Assembly: GCF_027579695.1 (NCBI RefSeq)
Contig: NC_083586.1
Location: forward strand, 2,842,501-2,906,500
Direction: 5' to 3'
DNA length: 64,000 nt
Origin: Neoarius graeffei
Taxonomy: Eukaryota; Chordata; Actinopteri; Siluriformes; Ariidae
Shown: in pieces, positions 31,880-43,871 of the stretch
How positions within the stretch are numbered: the stretch's first letter is position 1
Layout: each line of letters begins with the position of its first letter
Notes under the pieces: model-generated
What the model saw: only the letters and a program-made list of their open reading frames with translations
What the model was told of the DNA's origin: nothing
The model's database searches: none
Translations under genes and position numbers: made by a program

Positions 31880-32638
31880 ATAAATGGCATCAAACAAAAT
31901 TGGTAGTGTTCAAATTAGCATGGAAGGAGAGCTTCCTGAAGTATAGAAAAGCTCTTAGTGCTGCGAGATCAACATATCTCTCCTCCCTAATAGAAGATAA
32001 CAAAAATAATCCTAGATTCCTATTTAATACTGTAGCAAAATTAACCAGGAATAAGTCCACTATAGACACATGCACACCTGGATGTACAGTATGTAATAGC
32101 AACGATTTCATGGATTTTTTTTTAATGACAAAATTGAGAATATCTGACAAAAAAAATCAAACTACTAATTTAAGGTCAATGTAAGTGACCCTGTAGTTAA
32201 CCATATAACTGTATCAGATCATCAATTAGAATGTTTTACTCCCCTTAAAGAAACTGAATTACTTTCATTAATCTCAGCATCAAACGCCTCAACTTGCGTA
32301 CTAGATCCCTTACCTACATGTCTATTCAAACAGATAATACCTGAAGTAATTGAACCGCTTCTAAAAATAATAAATTCTTCTCTCACGATTGGCTATGTAC
32401 CCAAATCCTTTAAACTAGCAGTTATCAAACCCCTGATTAAAAACCTGGCCTTGATCCCTGTCAGCTGTCCAATTATAGGCCAATATCAAACCTCAACTTT
32501 ATCTCCAAGATCCTTGAAAAAGCTGTGGCACAGCAGTTATGCTCATATTTACATAGGAATAACATCCATGAAATGTATCAGTCAGGATTTAGACCTAATC
32601 ATAGCACAGAGACAGCTTTTGTTAAAGTAGTAAACGAC

Positions 32639-32957
32639 TGTAGAACTTTGAGCGGGTGGGTGGAGCACAGAAGTATGGCAGGCCAGAAATGAGTTTCCAA
32701 AAACTCTTTATTGTAACACTTTTCAGCGTTTTCACTCTCCCAGACACACACACACACACACACACACACACATCAACCATCTGATTGGGGAGAGAGCTTT
32801 CTTCCTCTGCTCTCTCTCTCCTTATATAGGGCGTGGTCACTGGGAAGACACACAAACACAGGTTAATTGACATCAGGTGTAGTGATTCTACCACTTACCT
32901 TCCCTGACTCCGCCCTCCGGCCACAGACCGACGCTTGACCATGCCCCCGCTGCCACA
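32639..32957 (-). mobile_element. Solo LTR (Gypsy-like), TSD RYGAC
   Basis: Read on the minus strand it starts TGTGGCAGCGGGGGC and ends AAGTTCTACA, has a TATA box (CCTATATAAGG) and AATAAAG, and carries a (GT)n run. Flanks are ACGAC and ATGAC. Removing it restores the RT frame seen at 49450. The internal retrotransposon was lost by LTR-LTR recombination. Confidence 0.85.
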
Positions 32958-34744
32958 ATGACCTACTGTTGGCATCTGATCAGGGCTGTGTCTCGCTACT
33001 TGTGTTGCTTGACCTTAGTGCAGCATTTGATACCATTGATCATTCCATTCTTCTGGATAGACTAGAAAATGTTGTGGGAATTAAGGGAACAGCTCTCTCC
33101 TGGCTCAGCTCTTATTTAACTGATCGTTATCAGTATGGTGATATAAATGGTGATATTTCTAGACATACTGAGGTAAAGTTCGGTGTTCCACAAGGTTCTG
33201 TCTTGGGTCCACTGCTTTTTTTCTTTATATATGTTACCTCTGGGTGATATTATTCGTAAACATTGTATTAGTTTCCACTGTTATGCTGATGACACACAGT
33301 TGTATATTTCTGCAAAACCTGACACCAGCTTAATAGAATTGAGACACCAGCTTAATAGTATTGAGGAATGTGTAAAGGACATTAGACACTGGATGCTTAT
33401 TAATTTCCTTCTGCTTAACTCTGACAAGACTGAAGTACTTATACTATGACCACATGCAGCTAGAAGTAAGTTTTCTGATTCCACAGTAACTCTGGATGGC
33501 CTTTCTGTTTCTTCATGTGCAGCAGTAAAAGACCTCGGGGTGATTATTGACCCCAGTCTTTCATTCGAAACTCACATTGATAACATTACCCGGATAGCTT
33601 TCTTTCCTCTCAGAAATATTGCTAAGAAATTTAATGTCACTACATGACGCGGACAAACTAGTTCATGCTTTTGTTACCTCCAGGTTGGATTATTGTAATG
33701 CCTTACTGTCTGGATGTTCCAATAAGTGCATAATCAAGCTCCAGTGAGTTCAAAATGCAGCTGCAAGAGTCCTTACTAGAACTAGAAAATATGACCACAT
33801 CACGCCTGTCTTATCCACACTGCACTGGCTCCCAATCAAATTCCGTATTGATTATAAAATACTACTATTGACCTTTATATAGCACTAAATGGTCTTGCAC
33901 CACAGTACCTAAGTGAACTTCTGCTCCTTTATGACCTGCCACGCCTACTTAGATCAAAAGGTGCAGGCTATCTGTTGGTACCTCGTATAGTGAAGGGTAC
34001 ATCAGGGGGCAGAGCCTTTTCTTACAAAGCCCCACAGTTATGGAACAGCCTTCCAAGTAGTGTTTGGGAATCAGACACAGTCTCAGCGTTTAAGTCTCGG
34101 CTGAAAACATATCTGTTTAGTCAAGCCTTTTGTTAATGGTGTTTTTGAGGTAAAGGAGTAGATCTGGAGGATCCTCAGACAGAGTGTTTTGGTAAACTGG
34201 GATGTATGGATGCTGTCAGTCCCCCACTCGCTTGCTCACTCGAGTTTGTTGACGGTGTAGTGGTTGGCTGCTTTATGTCTTGGGGCTCCCTCATGCCTGT
34301 GTTACCTTCTGGCTCTCCCCTTTTAGTTATGCTGTTATAGTTAGTTGCCGGAGTCCCTGCTTGTACTCAGTGCAATATGTATACTGTTCCTACTTATTCA
34401 GGTGACATTGGGCATACCTAACAACCTGTGTTCTATTTCGTTTCTACTGACCGCCAGAGGCGGTGCTTTCAGCACATGGATATCCATCACACGAACGTGC
34501 AGGTCGAGTAATAGTAACAACAAAGTCACGTGTGACCTGGGTGACGTCACCCCGTGACCCCGGCATAAAAGACCGGTAAACCCAGGAAGTGACCTCTTAC
34601 ATCTTCTCGCGTTTGCAGGTTGCGAGTTGGAATTTGGACAAAGCGCTGTGGTAGTTTCGTTACCCGTAGGGTTGGGGCTGTGCTTATGCACCCTCCAAGA
34701 AACTGCGCTAAGTCCACCAACTCTTTTCTTCTTGTCGTTATATT

Positions 34745-37140
34745 GATTTATTACTCCGTAAGCTGAGCGCTCTCGCTCGGTGGAGTTAGCTGATTAGCCC
34801 TCCGGGGCGGTGTCCTCACCGCTGGAGGCCGGCTTGTTTTCGCTTCAGGTAAGCGGTTTTCATTATTTAAATTAAAGCGGCGTTCCTCTCGCCGCTGTTT
34901 ATCAGTTCTGCGGCGCTCGGCGCCTATCCTTGTTAATATTATTAACCACCTTGTTTTGTGTAGCCTCGCCGCCGGCCTGTTCACAGGCCGGCTGTCTTGT
35001 GTGTTGTATTCGTATTGATTTATTACTCCGTTAAGCTGAGCGCTCTCGCTCGGTGGAGTTAGCTGATTAATCCTCCGGGGCGGTGTCCTCACCGCTGGAG
35101 GCCGGCTTGTCTTCATTCAGCCTTGTCTCCGGCCTGCTCACAGGCCGGCGGTCTTGTGTTGTATTGTTTGTTACTCCGTTAAGCTGAGTGCTCTCGCTCG
35201 GTGGAGTTAGCTGATTAGTCCTCCGGGGCGGTGTCCTCGCCGCTGGAGGCTGGCTTGTCCTCATTCAGGTAAGCGGTTTTCATTTATTTAATTTAAAGCG
35301 GTGTTCCTCGCCGCTGTTTATCAGTTCTGTGGCGCACTGCGCCTATCTTTGTTAATATTATTAACCGCCTTATTTTGTGTAGCCTTGTCTCCGGCCTGCT
35401 CACAGGCCGGCGGTCTTGTGGGTTGTATTCATATTGTTACTCCGTTAAGCTGAGCGCTCTCGCTCGGTGGAGTTAGCTGACTAGCCCTCCGGGGCGGTGT
35501 CCTCGCCGCTGGAGGCTGGCTTGTTGTCGCCCAGGTAAGCGGTTTTCATTCATCTAAATTAAAACGGTGTTTCTCGCCGCTGCTTATCAGTGCTGTGGCG
35601 CACGGCGCCTATCCTTGTTAATATTCCCGACCACGGGTGTGTTCGCCCGGTCGTTTTTCATTACCGCCTGATTGTTTATTTGGGCTGCTTACTTGGGGTG
35701 TTCTCGCCCTATTTAAGTTCCCTTCTGCCAGCCAGGCGTCATGGACCTCTTCTCTCGCTGCGCTGCATGTGCCTGAGCGTGGCTGCGCGGACCGCCAGGC
35801 TGGCTCGGCTGGATTCTCCGTCTGACATCCCCCGGGCCTCGGGGGGACAGGACACGGTGTCGGCTGCAGCAGCGGGGCCCAGCAAGCGCCGTGGGTTCCC
35901 CCACATGTCTTCGCTTTTAAGGCGAAAAAAGAAGCGCTCGGGCGATTTGGCTCAGAAGGTGGAGGTGATGTCCACCGAGCTGGAGGAGATGAAGGCCCTG
36001 CTGGCGAATCTTCAGCCTCCGCCACAGGGGGCAGTGTTCCCGCTGCAGGGCCCTGGCGGCAATGCAGGACACCCCTACCTATGGCCTCCTGCAGATGCCC
36101 AACATTGAGAAGCGCGGCCTGCTCACGGGCCGGCTGTCTTGTGTGTTATATTCGTATTGTTTGTTACTCCGTTAAGCTGAGCGCTCTCGCTCGGTGGAGT
36201 TACCTGACTAGCCCTCCGAGGCGTGTCCTCGCTGCTGGAGGCCGGTTTGTTGTCGCTCTGGTAAGCGGTCTTCATTCATTTAAAGCGGTGTTTCTCGCCG
36301 CTGTTTATCAGTTCTGTAGCGCACGGCGCCATCCTTGTTAATATTCCCGACCACGGGTGTGTTCGCCCGGTCGTTTATTTTTTATTTCCGCCTGATAGTT
36401 TATTTTGGGCTACTTACTTGGAGCGTTCTCGCCCTATTTAAGTTCCCTTCTGCCAGCCAGGCGTCATGGACCTCTTCTCTCGCTGCGCCAACTGCCGGTC
36501 CCCCTCGAACCGGAGGACGGCCACCGCGAGTGCCCCTCATGCCTGGGTATTGATCACCTGCGGCAGGGGCTGACGGACATGGCCTGCGCAGACTGCATGT
36601 GCCTGAGCATCCAGCCAATGCTGAGGGCTGCATTGGCCCGTCTGGGGTTGGACACGCCCCGGTGGCCCAGCATCAGAGCGCTTTCTTCAGAGGTCCCACA
36701 TAGCCTTCCTCGTTGTCTGTTCCGCCCTCGGCCTCATACATCGAGGAGTTACAGAGGTGTTGGGCGGACCCTAGATGCCTTCCCACCTCCCTAGTGACTG
36801 CAGGGCCGTGGCGGCAATGCAGGACACCCCTACCTATGGCCTCCTGCAGATGCCCAACATTGAGAAGCGGCTTTCATTCATTTAAATTAAAGCGGTGTTT
36901 CTCACCGCTGTTTATCAGTTCTGTGGCGCACAGTGCCTATCCTTGTTAATATTATCAACCGCTTGTTTTGTGTAGTCTTGTCTCCGGCCTGCTCACGGGC
37001 CGGCTGTCTTGTGTGTTATATTCGTATTGGTTGTTACTCCGTTAAGCTGAGCGCTCTCGCTCGGTGGAGTTAGCTGACTAGCCCTCCGGGGCGTGTCCTC
37101 GCTGCTGGAGGCCGGTTTGTTGTCGCTCAGGTAAGCGGTC
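34745..37140 (+). repeat. DIRS-2 leader and gag-start modules, repeated
   Basis: A module TTAAGCTGAGCGCTCTCGCT plus GGTGGAGTTAGCTGA and a CCTCCGGGGCGGTGTCCTC block occurs about six times (near 34755, 35030, 35175, 35445, 36170, 37045). A larger segment with CCCGACCACGGGTGTGTTCG and GCCAGGCGTCATGGACC occurs three times (35625, 36347, 37222). The result is a tandemly expanded leader with several partial gag starts. Confidence 0.85.
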
Positions 37141-37600
37141 TTCATTCATTTAAATTAAAGCGGTGTTTCTCGCCGCTGTTTATCAGTTCTGTAGCGCACG
37201 GTGCCATCCTTGTTAATATTCCCGACCACGGGTGTGTTCGCCCGGTCGTTTATTTCTTATTTCCGCCTGATAGTTTATTTTGGGCTACTTACTCGGAGCG
37301 TTCTCGCCCTATTTAAGTTCCCTTCTGCCAGCCAGGTGTCATGGACCCCCAGACGCTGGAGGGGACGAGCGCGGCATCACGGGAGCTGTGTGACGCGGCT
37401 CCAGGCCTTTGCCTACTCGTCACGGGAACTGGGCCGGCTGATGTCGTATCTCACCCTCGGCCGCCAGCAGATATGGCGGGCACAGTCCCCTCTGGCCGAG
37501 CCCGACCGGCGTGTGCTGCACTCTCTCCCTGTTGTCCCCGGGGAGCCGTTTGGCGAAGCCACTCAGCAAGCCCTGGATCGGAGTGCCCAGGTCATCTAGG
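35741..37600 (+). pseudogene. DIRS-2 gag remnants
   Basis: Three gag starts begin MDLFSRCA or MDP. The second copy in a shifted frame gives ECPSCLGIDHLRQGLTDMAC with paired cysteines, aligning with the DIRS-1 gag N-terminus. The third leads to the gag C-terminus (LMSYLTLGRQQIWRAQSPLA, then PFGEATQQALDRSAQ). No continuous gag frame remains. Confidence 0.7.
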
Positions 37601-37899
37601 CGTAACAGCAGTTCGCTGGCCCCCGCCAGGCCCACCACCATGGCAATGCTGCCCAGTCCTTCAGGGGGCCCACACCGACTCTGTCTCGGCCACGCACCCG
37701 CCAGGAGACCAGACGGGTTGATGACTTTCGCCACCCCACCACCTCCCGGACCCGCGGTGCCGCCCCCTACACCCAGTCCACTCCTTGTCGCCCCCATGGT
37801 GACCGACGGGGGCGCTCTGGACGGCGCTGACATCAGCGCGCCGGCGGTCGGCCGCTTTTCCAGCGAACAGCTCCAAAGCTGGAGAGCGTTGACCCCTGG

Positions 37900-39287
37900 G
37901 TGCTGGTGACCCTCACCGAGGGTTACCGCATCCAGTTCTGCCGCCGTCCACCACGTTTCATGGGGTCAAACACCACCGTGAGCCATCCGGGGAAGTCCCT
38001 CGTCCCCCGGCAGGAAATCGCCACCCTCCTGGAGAAAGGAGCAGTCTCTCCCGTCGACAGGCAGAGACAGCAAGGTGGGTTCTACTCCAGGTATTTTCTG
38101 GTTCCGAAGGACGGCGGTATCCGCCCGATCCTCGACCTGAGGTCCCTCAATTCCCACTTGAGGACCATGAGATTCCGCATGCTGCGTACAGTGGATGTCT
38201 TACACCACATCCAGGCGGGCGACTGGTTGTCACCTTGGCCTGAAAGACGCCTACTTCCATGTTCCCATTGTGCCACACCACAGGCAGTTCCTGCGGTTTG
38301 CCTTCGAGGGCCAGGCTTTCGAGTTCAATGTTCTGCCCTTTGGGATATCGCTGGCACCCCGTGTGTTCACCGGGTGTGCGGCAGCGGCATCGGCACTACT
38401 TCAGGCAAGGGGTTTGCGTGTCCTGCCCTACCTGGACGACTGGCTTGTCTGTTCACGGTCAGCAGCTCAGGCCCGCACCAACATCGCGACTGTGCTCTCG
38501 CATGTCGTAGAGCTGGGGCTCAGGGTGAATTACAAGAAGAGCTCGCTGGTGCCCAGCCGGGAGACGACTTTCTTGGGCGTGCACCTGGATTCGAGGTCGT
38601 TGATGGTAACTCCCTCCCAGACAAGGATCCACAACATCCGCCTACTGCTTGGCCGCTTCGGACGGGGTAGGTCACTCGCCCTGAAGACCTTTCAGCGCCT
38701 GCTGGGCATGCTTACGGCAGCCTCCTCTCTGGTCCCGCTGGGACTTCTGGACTTATGCCGCTTCAGAGGTGGTTCAACGGTCTCCACCTCCACCCGGTGC
38801 TGCACGGGCGCAGCACATCAACGTGCTGGAGCTACGGGCTGTGTTCCTCGGCCTACAGCACTTCCTCCTAGGCCTGACCGGCAGACACGTTCTGGTGCGG
38901 ACGGACAACGCTACGGTAGTGTACTACATCAACCACCAGGGAGGCACAAAGTCCCTCCAGTGCTTGGAAGTGGCTGGCCAACTTCTGCGGTGGGCCCATC
39001 GACATCTCTTGAGCCTGCGTGCCATGTACTTGCCAGGCACTGCCAACAGGGCAGCAGATCTGCTGTCCCGCCAGGACCCCGATCCCGGGGAATGGAGACT
39101 CAACCCAGTGGTGGTTCTCGCCATCTGGGAACATTTTGGCAGGGCAGAGGTGGACCTCTTTGCCTGCCGGGCGTCGACACACTGCCCTCTGTGGTTCAGC
39201 CTCCACGGCCCAGTCCCCTGGGCCAGGATGCGCTGGCGCATGCTTGGCCGAGGCAACTGCTGTATGCCTCCCCCCCTCTGCTGCTGA
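37900..39287 (+). pseudogene. DIRS-2 reverse transcriptase-RNase H
   Basis: RT N-terminus in one frame (LTEGYRIQFCRRPPRF, FLVPKDGGIRPILDLRSLN); it shifts near 38225 to LGLKDAYFHVPI (first catalytic Asp), FNVLPFGISLAPRVFT and LPYLDDWLVC with an intact YLDD box. Another shift near 38770 leads to RNase H (QHINVLELRAVFLGL, VRTDNATVVYYINHQGG, NRAADLLSRQ). The segment with the first RNase H Asp (TDAS in DIRS-1) is deleted. Confidence 0.85.
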
Positions 39288-39599
39288 TCATGCCAACCCT
39301 ACACAGGGTTGCGATGGACCACCACGGGCTGCTGCTTGTCGCCCCCCCGGTGGCCGGGCAGAGTGTGGTTCCCAAGTTGCTGCAACTTCTGAACGGCGAC
39401 CCCTGGTGCCTGCCAGTGAGGACTGACCTGCTATCACAGCTGGGAGGGCAGATCTGGCACCCGGATCCAGCCCGTCTGCAGCTCTGGGTATGGCCGCTGA
39501 AGGGCCGGACCCCCTGCGAGGTCCTTGTGAGCCGGCAGTGGTCAATACCATTGCAAGCTCTCGGGCACCCCCCACCAATGCCCTCTATGCCAACAGATG

Positions 39600-40614
39600 G
39601 AGGCTTTTCTCCAACTGGTGCTTAACTCGGGGGGAGGAGCCTACATGCTGCCCCCTGCCGACCATTTGACTGTTCCGCCAGTCTCTGCTTTTGATAAGGG
39701 TCTTACCCCTGCCACCATCAAGGTCTATGCAGCTGCCATCTCTGCTCAGCTTGCCAGAGTTGGGGGAAGGACCGTGGGGTCCCACGCCTTGGTGGCACGT
39801 TTCTTGAAGGGTGCTCTCCGGTTGAGACCCCCCCCGACGGAGCCGGGTACCCACATGGGACCTTCATTGGTGCTGCAGGCTCTCTGCGACGCACCGTTCT
39901 GAGCCCCTGCTCACGGCAGACATTTCATGGCTCTCCCTGAAGACTGCTTTTCTTCTGGCTATTACATCGACGAGGCGCGTCGGGGAACTACACGCGCTGT
40001 CAGTCAGTGGGGAGTGCCTGCAGTGGCACTCCGGCGACAGTGGGGTCACCCTGTGGCCTAACCCCTCTTTCCTCCCAAAGACCCTCTCTGCTACCTTCGT
40101 CAACCAGCCCCTTAGCCTTGCGGCGTTCGAGGCGGGCCATGGTGAGAGGTCGGAACTTTTGTGCCCAGTTCGCGCCCTCAGGGTGTACGTGTCGCGTACA
40201 GAGGGCTTCCGTAGGAGTGACGCCCTGTTTCTGTGCCACACAGGACCGTCGAGGGGTCTGGCGCTCTCTAAGCAGAGGCTATCCAAGTGGATAGTCGAGG
40301 CCATATTACATGCCTACAGGCACAGTGGCTTCCCGATTCCTCCGGCTGCCAGGGCGCACTCTGCACGGGGCGTGGTAGCCTCATGGGCATCACTGAAGGG
40401 CGTGCCCCTTTCAGACATATGCAGCGCAGCCTCCTGGGCTTCCAGCTGCACCTTCACCAGGTTTTACCGTCTTAATGTCGTCCCACATAATCCTGTGGCG
40501 ACGGCTGTCATTCCAGGCCCGTCGCAGCAGCACTGGGTACGGGTAGGCACTCCTCATGACCTGGTTGGTATTAGTCATCCATGTGCTGAAAGCACCGCCT
40601 CTGGCGGTCAGTAG
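39600..40614 (+). pseudogene. DIRS-2 tyrosine recombinase
   Basis: Core-binding part (LTPATIKVYAAAISAQLARV, VARFLKGALRL) in one frame. One extra T at about 39901 (GCACCGTTCTGAGCC) shifts it, after which TSTRRVGELHALSVSG (catalytic Arg), LSKQRLSKWIVEAILHAY, AHSARGVVASW (H-x-x-R) and FTRFYRLNV (nucleophile Tyr) follow to a stop at 40612. All catalytic residues are present, unlike in DIRS-1. Confidence 0.85.
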
Positions 40615-40974
40615 AAACGAAATAGAACGAGGGTTATGTATATAACCGCGGTTCTATGAGTTTCGGATGACCGCCAGAGCTTGGCAGTCACTCGGAGTGT
40701 ACACGAGAAGATTTGCCAAGAGGTCACTTCCTGGGTTTACCGGTCTTTTATGCCGGGGTCACGGGGTGACGTCACCCAGGTCACACGTGACTTTGTTGTT
40801 ACTATTACTCGACCTGCACGTTCGTGTGATGGATATCCATGTGCTGAAAGCACCGCCTCTGGCGGTCATCCGAAACTCATAGAACCGCGGTTATATACAT
40901 AACCCTCGTTTTCTCTCCCTCTCTCTCTCTTCCCCCCTCCCCCCAAATCTGTCCCTCTGAGTTACATGAAGTCA

Positions 40975-41345
40975 ACAGGAAATCTTTTGGTAGAGAGGGT
41001 GGAGATCTCGACTGGCTCTCATAGCCTGCAGGGAATCGGCCGTCAGACATTCTGTCGCATGTCCCAGACCCAGTGAAATGTAACTGAATTGTCTTGGCCA
41101 GTCCTAAGGGTCCCATCTGCATCTGCCTGCACTCACTCTGATCTATAATTCAAACTGTCTCATTGCTGAGCAGTGTGCTCCCATCACCCAATCAAGCATC
41201 CAGCCAGAGCAGGTCATGATATTTTTTTAACCAGATTAACATGCCATTGTTGTATTATGCCTGATGTCAGGACTCTCGTCTCTGCGAGCCTACCACACAG
41301 ACTTAATACTTGTGTCATTTTTAGACATAGACACCTGTTGCCTAC
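40975..41345. other. Unassigned stretch in the L2 3' UTR
   Basis: After about 65 bp of normal L2 3' UTR (to GAGTTACATG) the sequence leaves the pattern of copy 2 and returns at 41341 with ATTCAGGTGACATTAGGCAT, repeating UTR sequence already present at 34395. It may be a second L2 subfamily tail or a UTR duplication. Confidence 0.5.
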
Positions 41346-41985
41346 ACTTATTCAGGTGACATTAGGCATACCTAACAACCTGTGTTTTCTCTCCCTCTCT
41401 CTCCCCCCTCCCCCCAAATCTGTCCCTCTGTGTTACATATTGGTCCTGGGATCGAGATGCTGACCTCTTTTGCTCCTCTGACCTGCTTGATCTGTCCTGG
41501 TGCCCTGTGTCTGGTTGGAGTCTCATCGCATTGCTCCTGTGGAGGATGGCCCCATGAGGACAGTTGAAAGTCACACTTAGAGGACACTCTGGACTCTTAC
41601 AGTAATGCTTTTATGGCTGAGGACTACAGTTGACTTGCTAACTTTAGGACTGCAGTTGTCATGAACAGTTTTGTACTCAAGTTTCCATCAATGAAGAGTT
41701 TATAACATCAACAAAACTGACGTCATGTTAAAACTGTTAATATTATAGTTATGCTGTCTGTTGTTGCCCAAATGAGGATGGGTTCCCTTTTGAGTCTGGT
41801 TCCTCTTGAGGTTTCTTCCTCATGTCGTCTGAGGGAGTTTTTCCTTGCCACCGTCGCCACAAGCTTGTTCATTGGGGATAGATTAGGGATAAAATTAGCT
41901 CATGTTTTAAGTCGTTCAAATTCTGTAAAGCTGCTTTGCGACAATGTTTATTGTTAAAAGCGCTATGCAAATAAACTTGACTATT
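41341..41985 (+). mobile_element. L2 3' UTR end
   Basis: Matches 52572-53212 of L2 copy 2 throughout (for example CTCATGTCGTCTGAGGGAG) and ends ATGCAAATAAACTTGACT. No coding capacity. Confidence 0.85.
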
Positions 41986-42059
41986 ATGATGTAAACAATT
42001 CCAATTTTGTTTATTTATTAATGAACAACACATTGCACTTTTTTTGTCTCATTAACTTA

Positions 42060-42245
42060 CATTCGAGGCATTTAGCAGACACTCATCTGCCACTCTGGAT
42101 ACAACATACCTGAGCAGCCTGGTGTTAGGTGCCTTACTCAAGAGCACTTCAGCCATTCCTGTTGGTGCAGGAAATTGAACCACCACTCTTTTGATCCCAA
42201 AGCTGCTTCTGTAATCATTCAGCCACAGCTTCCCCCATGGCCTAA
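42060..42245 (-). mobile_element. SINE-like teleost repeat
   Basis: The plus strand has GCATTTAGCAGACACTC, then GTGCCTTACTCAAGAGCACT and AAATTGAACCACCACTCTTTTGATCCC. It is a widespread fish repeat with a tRNA-like B-box complement near its right end. Confidence 0.55.
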
Positions 42246-42630
42246 AGATTCGAGAGAAATGGTTAGTTCAGGAGAAAGGGAAAAAAGAGAAGCTGGTAAG
42301 GGAATGATTGAAGCTACAGCTGAAATATTTCAAAAGGTGTATCTGAAACTATGGTGCCCACTATCCAGAATGCAAGGTGCCATGAAGTAGTTGCCCATTC
42401 TCTATTGTTAACATCCATTGCCCAACACGATTACAAATATCCTGTTAGCTCGTAAGGTATAATATAACATCCATAACTTGAAAATGTCACATTCTGAAGA
42501 CCAGTTTTCCGAAAGTAATTCATTCCAAAAATAACAAATATTTTCAAATCGATACTTTGTGTGTTCAGTCAAGTCTCTTAAATGGTACGCATGTAACTCT
42601 TTCTGCACTTGTCTTTGAAATTCACAGATA
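42246..42630. other. Interval with no recognised feature
   Basis: AT-rich, without terminal repeats or coding similarity that I can see. Confidence 0.4.
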
Positions 42631-43149
42631 CCCCTTTTCCACCAAATCAGTTCCAGGGCTGGTTCGGGGCCAGTGCTGGTGCTGGTTCACAACTCGTTCA
42701 ACTTGCGAGCCAGCTGAGAACCAGTTTGCTTTTCCATAGCTCGGGGTGCTAAGCAGAGCCATGTCATTACGTCGCTGTATACGTCAGTTACATTGCTGCG
42801 TTTGTATAAACCTTGGCGCGAACATCGTAACAACAACAACATGGAGAAGAAGCAGCAGCAACAACAACAACAATAATAACGGATGACTTTGCGTTTGTAC
42901 AGCTGCTGCTTCTCGTCGCTTAAAAATGGCGACCTTTCGCGATCTTGCTATTGTTGTTGGTCTTAACAACTCCGCCCCCCCCGCTGACGTAAGCGGTTCT
43001 TTCCTCTGGCCCAGCAAAGAGTTAGTGCTAGCCTGGAACCGTTTTTTCTGGCCCCAGAGCCAGTTCTTTGTCAGTGGAAACAGAAAACCCGGTTCCAAAC
43101 TAAGCACTGGCCCCGAACCAGCCCTAGAACTGCTTTAGTGGAAAAGGGG
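42631..43149. mobile_element. MITE with CCCCTTTTCCAC ends
   Basis: Inverted ends CCCCTTTTCCACCAAA / TTTAGTGGAAAAGGGG, with inverted GGTTCGGGGCCAGTGCTGG / CACTGGCCCCGAACC blocks inside. It is flanked by TA. It resembles the element at 3369-4022 in its ends but not in its interior. A (CAA)n/(CAG)n stretch lies in the middle. Confidence 0.7.
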
Positions 43150-43589
43150 TAAGAGTTTGTAGAAAACCTGCAATCTCCCATAGAATTATATCTGTTTGAT
43201 GCTACATCTATAATGCAAAAAAAAGTGATGTATTTTTAGGATGTCCATAATGATATGAATTTTAAGGATTTATCTGTATTCAACTGCAGAGGTTTCATTC
43301 AAAGTTATGGAGATTAATCTACTAATGCTGAACTTGTCTAAGCTCTGAAGCATTTTGTTTTCCAATATGAGTGGAAATGTCACATCTACGACACTGAAAA
43401 CACCCCAGAATGTAAAAACTGGAAAACTTTCAATTGTGAAACTGACATGTTACCGACTGTACAACATCCAAATGTCATTGCTTGTTGATTTTTTTTCTTG
43501 ACATTTATATGACTAAATATGTACAGAGTTCGTCAAGGGATGTGTGAAAAAAGTGGAAAGTTTCTCATGTTCACGGTACACAGGGTGAA

Positions 43590-43870
43590 TTATTTACAAT
43601 TGTATTTAAAGTTGCATTTTCTCACACACCAGTCTGCATATTCCAAAAGGAACCTCTTGTCTTGTAAAGGCTCAAAGGTCAAACAAATGCTCAAAATGTT
43701 CAGTAAATCACACAGTAAATAACAGACAGGACATCTATAACCAATTCCTGGACAGAATCTGAAAATGGTCATTGATGGAACTCCTGAATTGTTGGTGTTG
43801 CCTGTATTTCACATCATTGCCCAAGGCAACATATAAATAAAATTAAACAAAAGTGAACTATTGAAAGATG
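43590..43870 (-). repeat. Repeat unit, inverted copy at 55770-56030
   Basis: The reverse complement of this stretch matches 55770-56030, sharing blocks such as ACCAACAATTCAGGAGTTCC and ATCAATGACCAT. Neither copy codes for protein. The family is unknown to me. Confidence 0.75.
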
Positions 43871-43871
43871 G

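Larger units (their letters stand above)
31587..34136 (+). pseudogene. L2 ORF2, reverse transcriptase part, many lesions
   Basis: Pieces in several frames: the linker FKLAWKESFLKYRKAL, a palm-upstream part (32200-32637), the solo LTR insertion, then [45 protein letters not shown] and a C-terminus ending near 34136 (LKTYLFSQAFC). The YADD box is intact. A 93-aa piece ends in a frameshift near 33233, and TGA at 33447 breaks another. Confidence 0.8.
34433..40910 (+). mobile_element. DIRS retrotransposon 2 (DIRS-2), full-length but broken
   Basis: It begins CTATTTCGTTTCTACTG and ends ATAACCCTCGTT. The terminal repeats (34440-34600 and 40690-40865) are inverted. The internal complementary region (40590-40690) joins the complements of both ends via AATAGAACGAGG. 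The host L2 reads CCTGTGTT (34432) directly into TTCTCTCC (40911), exactly as in the second L2 copy, so insertion made no duplication, as expected for tyrosine recombinase integration. GC content is clearly above the surroundings. Confidence 0.9.
29370..41985 (+). mobile_element. L2-type LINE copy 1, interrupted by a solo LTR and DIRS-2
   Basis: Long 5' UTR, ORF1 (29707-30612), ORF2 (30709-34136), and a 3' UTR that breaks at 34432 and resumes at 40911 after the DIRS insertion. It finishes near 41985 at ATGCAAATAAACTTGACT. ORF2 has frameshifts, a double hairpin and an LTR insertion, so the copy is inactive. Copy 2 at 48255-53212 allows base-level comparison. Confidence 0.85.

Noticed and set aside
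32622..32894. Minus-strand 90-codon frame in the solo LTR
   Set aside because: It spans the TATA box, GT repeat and poly-A signal of an LTR; not coding.
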